Below are positions 61,639-64,000 of a DNA stretch of 64,000 bases, one piece after another; the first letter of the stretch is position 1; each line of letters starts with the position of its first letter. A model generated the notes under the pieces. The model did not search any database, was not told the origin of the DNA, and saw nothing but the letters and a program-made list of their open reading frames with translations. Source of the stretch: Oleispirillum sp963668495 (GTDB lineage: Bacteria > Pseudomonadota > Alphaproteobacteria > Rhodospirillales > Rhodospirillaceae); contig OY764545.1 in assembly GCA_963668495.1 (NCBI GenBank), positions 992,001-1,056,000 on the forward strand, read 5' to 3'. Position numbers and translations under genes: made by a program.

Positions 61639-62826
61639 ATGTTTTTCCTTGATAAACCGTATGTTTCTTCCTTTCTGAAGGCCACTGTTCAGCAGGCTGG
61701 AATTCCCGTTGTTCAAACCAAGGCGTTGGCGGATATTGATCTGCCGTCAGGGGTGCGGGTGCTTACTCCAGAAGACGCTTTGGCGCATGCGGCATCATCC
61801 GAAGCGACGCCGATTTACATGAACAGTGAAAATGCCATTGGCTGGCTGGCGCAGTATCCGCAGTTTGCCGAGTTGTCAGCGCGTATTGATCTTTTCAAGG
61901 ATAAGGTCAAATTTCGCGAACGGTTGCGCCCATTGTATCCCAATTTTCAATTCCGAGCCCTGACGCTGGCAGAAATCGGACAGGTTTCGTTCCAAGCCTT
62001 GTTGCAAGAGGGCTTTGCCCCGCCGTTTATCCTTAAACCTGCGGTCGGTTTTTTCAGTATGGGGGTGCATTATATTGCCGATGAAGCTGACTGGAAAAAG
62101 GCCCAGACCGCCATCCAGTCAGAGATGGCAGCAGTTGCCGGGCTGTATCCAACTGAAGTCATGGACGGGCGACATTTCATCTTAGAGGTGTGTATATCCG
62201 GTGATGAGTACGCGGTTGATGCCTATTTCGATAAGCAAGGCAATCCAGTTATTCTGGGGGTCTTAAAGCATGCCTTTGCCAGGGCTGATGATGTCAGTGA
62301 TCGCGTCTATATGACGTCAAAGGCGATTATCGAAGAGACATATTCCGCAATTCTTAAGTTTTTGACCTGCCTTGGGCAGGCGTTCGACGTTGCCACATTT
62401 CCCGTGCATGTGGAAATCCGCATCAACGAAGCTGGGGTCATCACGCCAATTGAAGTCAACCCCATGCGTTTCGGCGGTTGGTGTACGACGGCAGATTTGA
62501 CGGCGCGGGCGTACGGTTTTAACCCATACATCATGTATTCAGAACAGACTGCGCCGGACTGGCGGCGCATACTGTCGCAAAAAGGTGATGAGATTTACGC
62601 GCTTGTCGTTCTGGATAACTCCACTGGATTGTCAGCGGATGAAATTTCTGCCTTTGATTATGATGCGGTTGTTGCGGGTCTGGAAATGCCGCTTGATGTG
62701 CGAAAAATTGATTATCGCGCCTATCCCGTATTCGGTTTTTTGATGACAAAAACCCGACCGGACAACTTCGCGGAGCTAGAGCGACTGTTGCTGTCCGATT
62801 TGTCTGGGTTTGTCGTGCGAGCCTGA
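61639..62826 (+). CDS. ATP-grasp-fold protein, unknown ligase
   Basis: The product is about 395 residues from the ATG at 61639 (GGTGGAG upstream); a GTG three codons earlier is possible. The fold is suggested by FILKPAVGFFSMGVHYI (the Lys and glycine-rich loop), HFILEVCISGDEYAVDAYFD (large loop and Glu), and VHVEIRINEAGVITPIEVNPMRFGG (metal-binding Glu/Asn, segments VHVEIRINEAG and EVNPMRFGG). Such enzymes ligate a carboxyl to an amine. No peptide, siderophore or amino-acid cluster adjoins it. Substrate unknown. Likely co-transcribed with the HD-GYP gene. Confidence 0.8.
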   Translation: MFFLDKPYVSSFLKATVQQAGIPVVQTKALADIDLPSGVRVLTPEDALAHAASSEATPIYMNSENAIGWLAQYPQFAELSARIDLFKDKVKFRERLRPLYPNFQFRALTLAEIGQVSFQALLQEGFAPPFILKPAVGFFSMGVHYIADEADWKKAQTAIQSEMAAVAGLYPTEVMDGRHFILEVCISGDEYAVDAYFDKQGNPVILGVLKHAFARADDVSDRVYMTSKAIIEETYSAILKFLTCLGQAFDVATFPVHVEIRINEAGVITPIEVNPMRFGGWCTTADLTARAYGFNPYIMYSEQTAPDWRRILSQKGDEIYALVVLDNSTGLSADEISAFDYDAVVAGLEMPLDVRKIDYRAYPVFGFLMTKTRPDNFAELERLLLSDLSGFVVRA

Positions 62827-62852
62827 CACATTTCTCCTTTGAAAACAGAACA

Positions 62853-62880
62853 GCCCCGGTTTTGACCGGGGCCGTTTTGT
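62853..62880. terminator. Intrinsic terminator
   Basis: GCCCCGGT-TTTG-ACCGGGGC, followed on the plus strand by CGTTTTGTTTTT. It ends the ATP-grasp gene and also faces the cobM stop, so it can act in both directions. Confidence 0.9.
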
Positions 62881-62900
62881 TTTTAGCGAAACCGATTGGC

Positions 62901-63683
62901 TTACGCGTCTTTGTTATCGATTGGCTTGGCTTCGCGGGTGCCGGTGGTAAAGTTACGGTCATACAGGAAGCTGTCCGGGTATTCGACAGTTTCCGCCAAT
63001 GCCGGTCCAACCAGAACCAATGCGGTTTTCGTGATGCCGGCGGCTTTGGCTTTTTCTTCGATGTCTGCCAGAGTGCCCCGGACGATTTTCTCATCCGGCC
63101 AGGTCACGCGGTATACCACAACTGCCGGGCAATCTGCGCCATAGATCGGCGACAATTCGTCAGAGATTTCCTTGATGTTCAAGGCTGACAAGTGGATTGC
63201 CAAGGTCGCTTTGGTCTTGCCGATGGTGGTAAGGTCTTGACCTTCCGGCATCGGAGACGTGCGCACATTGGTGCGGGTCAGGGTGATGGTTTGGCTAATG
63301 GTCGGCAGGGTGAACTGGCGTTTCAGCGCCGCTGCAGCCCCACAATAGGCCGGAACCCCCGGTGTGACATCATAGTCAATGCCAAGGACGTCAAGGCGAC
63401 GCATTTGTTCATCAATGGCACCGTACAGAGACGGATCGCCAGTGTGAACGCGGGATACGTCATGCCCGTTTTCATGGGCAATGCGCATTTCCTCAATGAT
63501 TTCATCCAAATTCATTTTGGCGGTATCAAGGACTTTTGCATCTGCCGGGGCGGCTTCGACCACGGCGCGGGGGACCAAAGACCCAGCGTACAGGCAGACT
63601 TTACACCGTTTGATGAGCTCAAGCCCGCGTACGGTGATAAGGTCCGGTGCGCCCGGTCCGGCGCCGATAAAGTGAACGGTCAT
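62901..63683 (-). CDS. cobM: Precorrin-4 C11-methyltransferase
   Basis: The product is about 260 residues from the ATG at 63683 (AGGAGGCTCC upstream); the longer frame has no start signal. MTVHFIGAGPGAPDLITVRG is the N-terminal SAM-pocket signature (G-x-G-P-G), and TGDPSLYGAIDEQMRRLD, GVPAYCGAAAAL and SALNIKEISDELSPIYG follow. It methylates precorrin-4 at C-11 with SAM in the aerobic route; the anaerobic homologue is CbiF. It is divergent from cbiX across 211 bases with no riboswitch visible. Confidence 0.95.
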   Translation of the reverse strand: MTVHFIGAGPGAPDLITVRGLELIKRCKVCLYAGSLVPRAVVEAAPADAKVLDTAKMNLDEIIEEMRIAHENGHDVSRVHTGDPSLYGAIDEQMRRLDVLGIDYDVTPGVPAYCGAAAALKRQFTLPTISQTITLTRTNVRTSPMPEGQDLTTIGKTKATLAIHLSALNIKEISDELSPIYGADCPAVVVYRVTWPDEKIVRGTLADIEEKAKAAGITKTALVLVGPALAETVEYPDSFLYDRNFTTGTREAKPIDNKDA

Positions 63684-63894
63684 GGTGGAGCCTCCTGATA
63701 ACGAAGCGGTGAACAATTCTGTCCGCGTTATAAAGCTCAAAATGAATCATGTCAGCGGAAAATGTGGAAAAGTTCAAAATCCCTTGTGGATGGTGGCGGC
63801 TCCGAATACTTTTGCACTCCGGTGAGGCTTTGTTTTGTGGGCGTTATAGTGTAACGTGCCTGCAAATCTATGAAGCCAGAGGAATGGAACACAA

Positions 63895-64000
63895 ATGTCT
63901 GATCAACCCGCAATCCTGATTTGCAGTCACGGCAGCCGCGATCCGCGCGCCGTTGAGGAATTCGGTCTTGTTGCAAAGGCTTTGACCGCGCGACTGCCCG
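63895..64000 (+). CDS. cbiX: Start of a CbiX-type sirohydrochlorin cobaltochelatase
   Basis: The first 35 codons read MSDQPAILICSHGSRDPRAV, then EEFGLVAKAL, before the window ends. The I-C-S-H-G-S-R-D motif holds the metal-binding His of CbiX/CbiK-type chelatases. GAGGAATGG lies before the ATG. The product may be CbiX or, in aerobic organisms, a CbiX-CobN-adjacent variant; it cannot be decided from the fragment. Partial at the 3' end. Confidence 0.8.
   Translation, partial: MSDQPAILICSHGSRDPRAVEEFGLVAKALTARLP

Noticed and set aside
63684..63894. Second cobalamin riboswitch between cobM and cbiX
   Set aside because: No B12 box or aptamer core segments on either strand in this gap.

Overview
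The window looks like the chromosome of an alphaproteobacterium, probably a free-living marine or freshwater Rhodospirillales-type organism. The reasons are the cobSTM/cbiX-type cobalamin genes, the dnaA-rpsT-mutM-ubiE-ubiB neighbourhood, a CheZ of the alphaproteobacterial type, a BetI-like regulator and moderate GC content. There are no rRNA operons, CRISPR arrays, insertion sequences or prophage modules. This is core chromosome with a few accessory islets.

Layout. 1-11.6 kb: an outer-membrane barrel protein, two GNAT acetyltransferases, a MATE exporter, a complete yehZYXW-type osmolyte ABC importer, an FAH-family hydrolase, an RlmL-like rRNA methyltransferase, a YafJ-type amidotransferase and a small methyltransferase pair. 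11.6-16 kb: ybaN, then a translationally coupled three-gene operon (CHASE2 membrane protein, small secreted protein, M48 lipoprotein peptidase) and tRNA-Arg(ACG). 16-24 kb: a divergent AccA-like protein, a DUF4743/Nudix protein, the strongly codon-biased methylmalonyl-CoA mutase gene scpA with its chaperone meaB, cheZ and rpmB. 24-32.6 kb: cobT/cobS behind a DnaJ-domain gene, an RHH regulator with a CRP-type box, CBS-domain proteins, and aroK-aroB. 32.7-39.5 kb: a 46-codon membrane peptide, a large secreted protein, xerD, and an arginine/citrulline-to-proline islet (TetR, DDAH-like, ctlX, ocd) with a 38-bp near-perfect palindrome in its divergent promoter. 39.6-45.6 kb: dnaA, rpsT, mutM, ubiE, ubiB. 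45.6-50.4 kb: a BMP-type nucleoside/sugar ABC importer. 50.9-53.6 kb: an iron-type alcohol dehydrogenase, a frameshifted AraC regulator, and on the opposite strand a cobalamin riboswitch followed by no convincing gene. 53.8-64 kb: a coiled-coil protein, an MCP, a Crp-type regulator, ubiD-pmbA, an HD-GYP protein, an orphan ATP-grasp protein, and cobM divergent from a cut-off cbiX.

How it fits together. Vitamin B12 recurs throughout: synthesis (cobS, cobT, cobM, cbiX), use (scpA, protected by MeaB) and sensing (riboswitch). The most unusual item is the riboswitch-led minus-strand unit at about 52,965-53,514. It carries a textbook cobalamin aptamer, then about 300 nt dense in perfect hairpins, then a strong intrinsic terminator placed just past the end of the converging AraC gene. 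It may be a B12-controlled non-coding RNA or encode a 62-residue peptide. Other points of interest are the coupled CHASE2/M48 envelope operon, an AccA paralogue lacking the usual active-site loops, and a CheZ with two FliM-like tail motifs. All functions are read from sequence features and memory of families; no searches were run.
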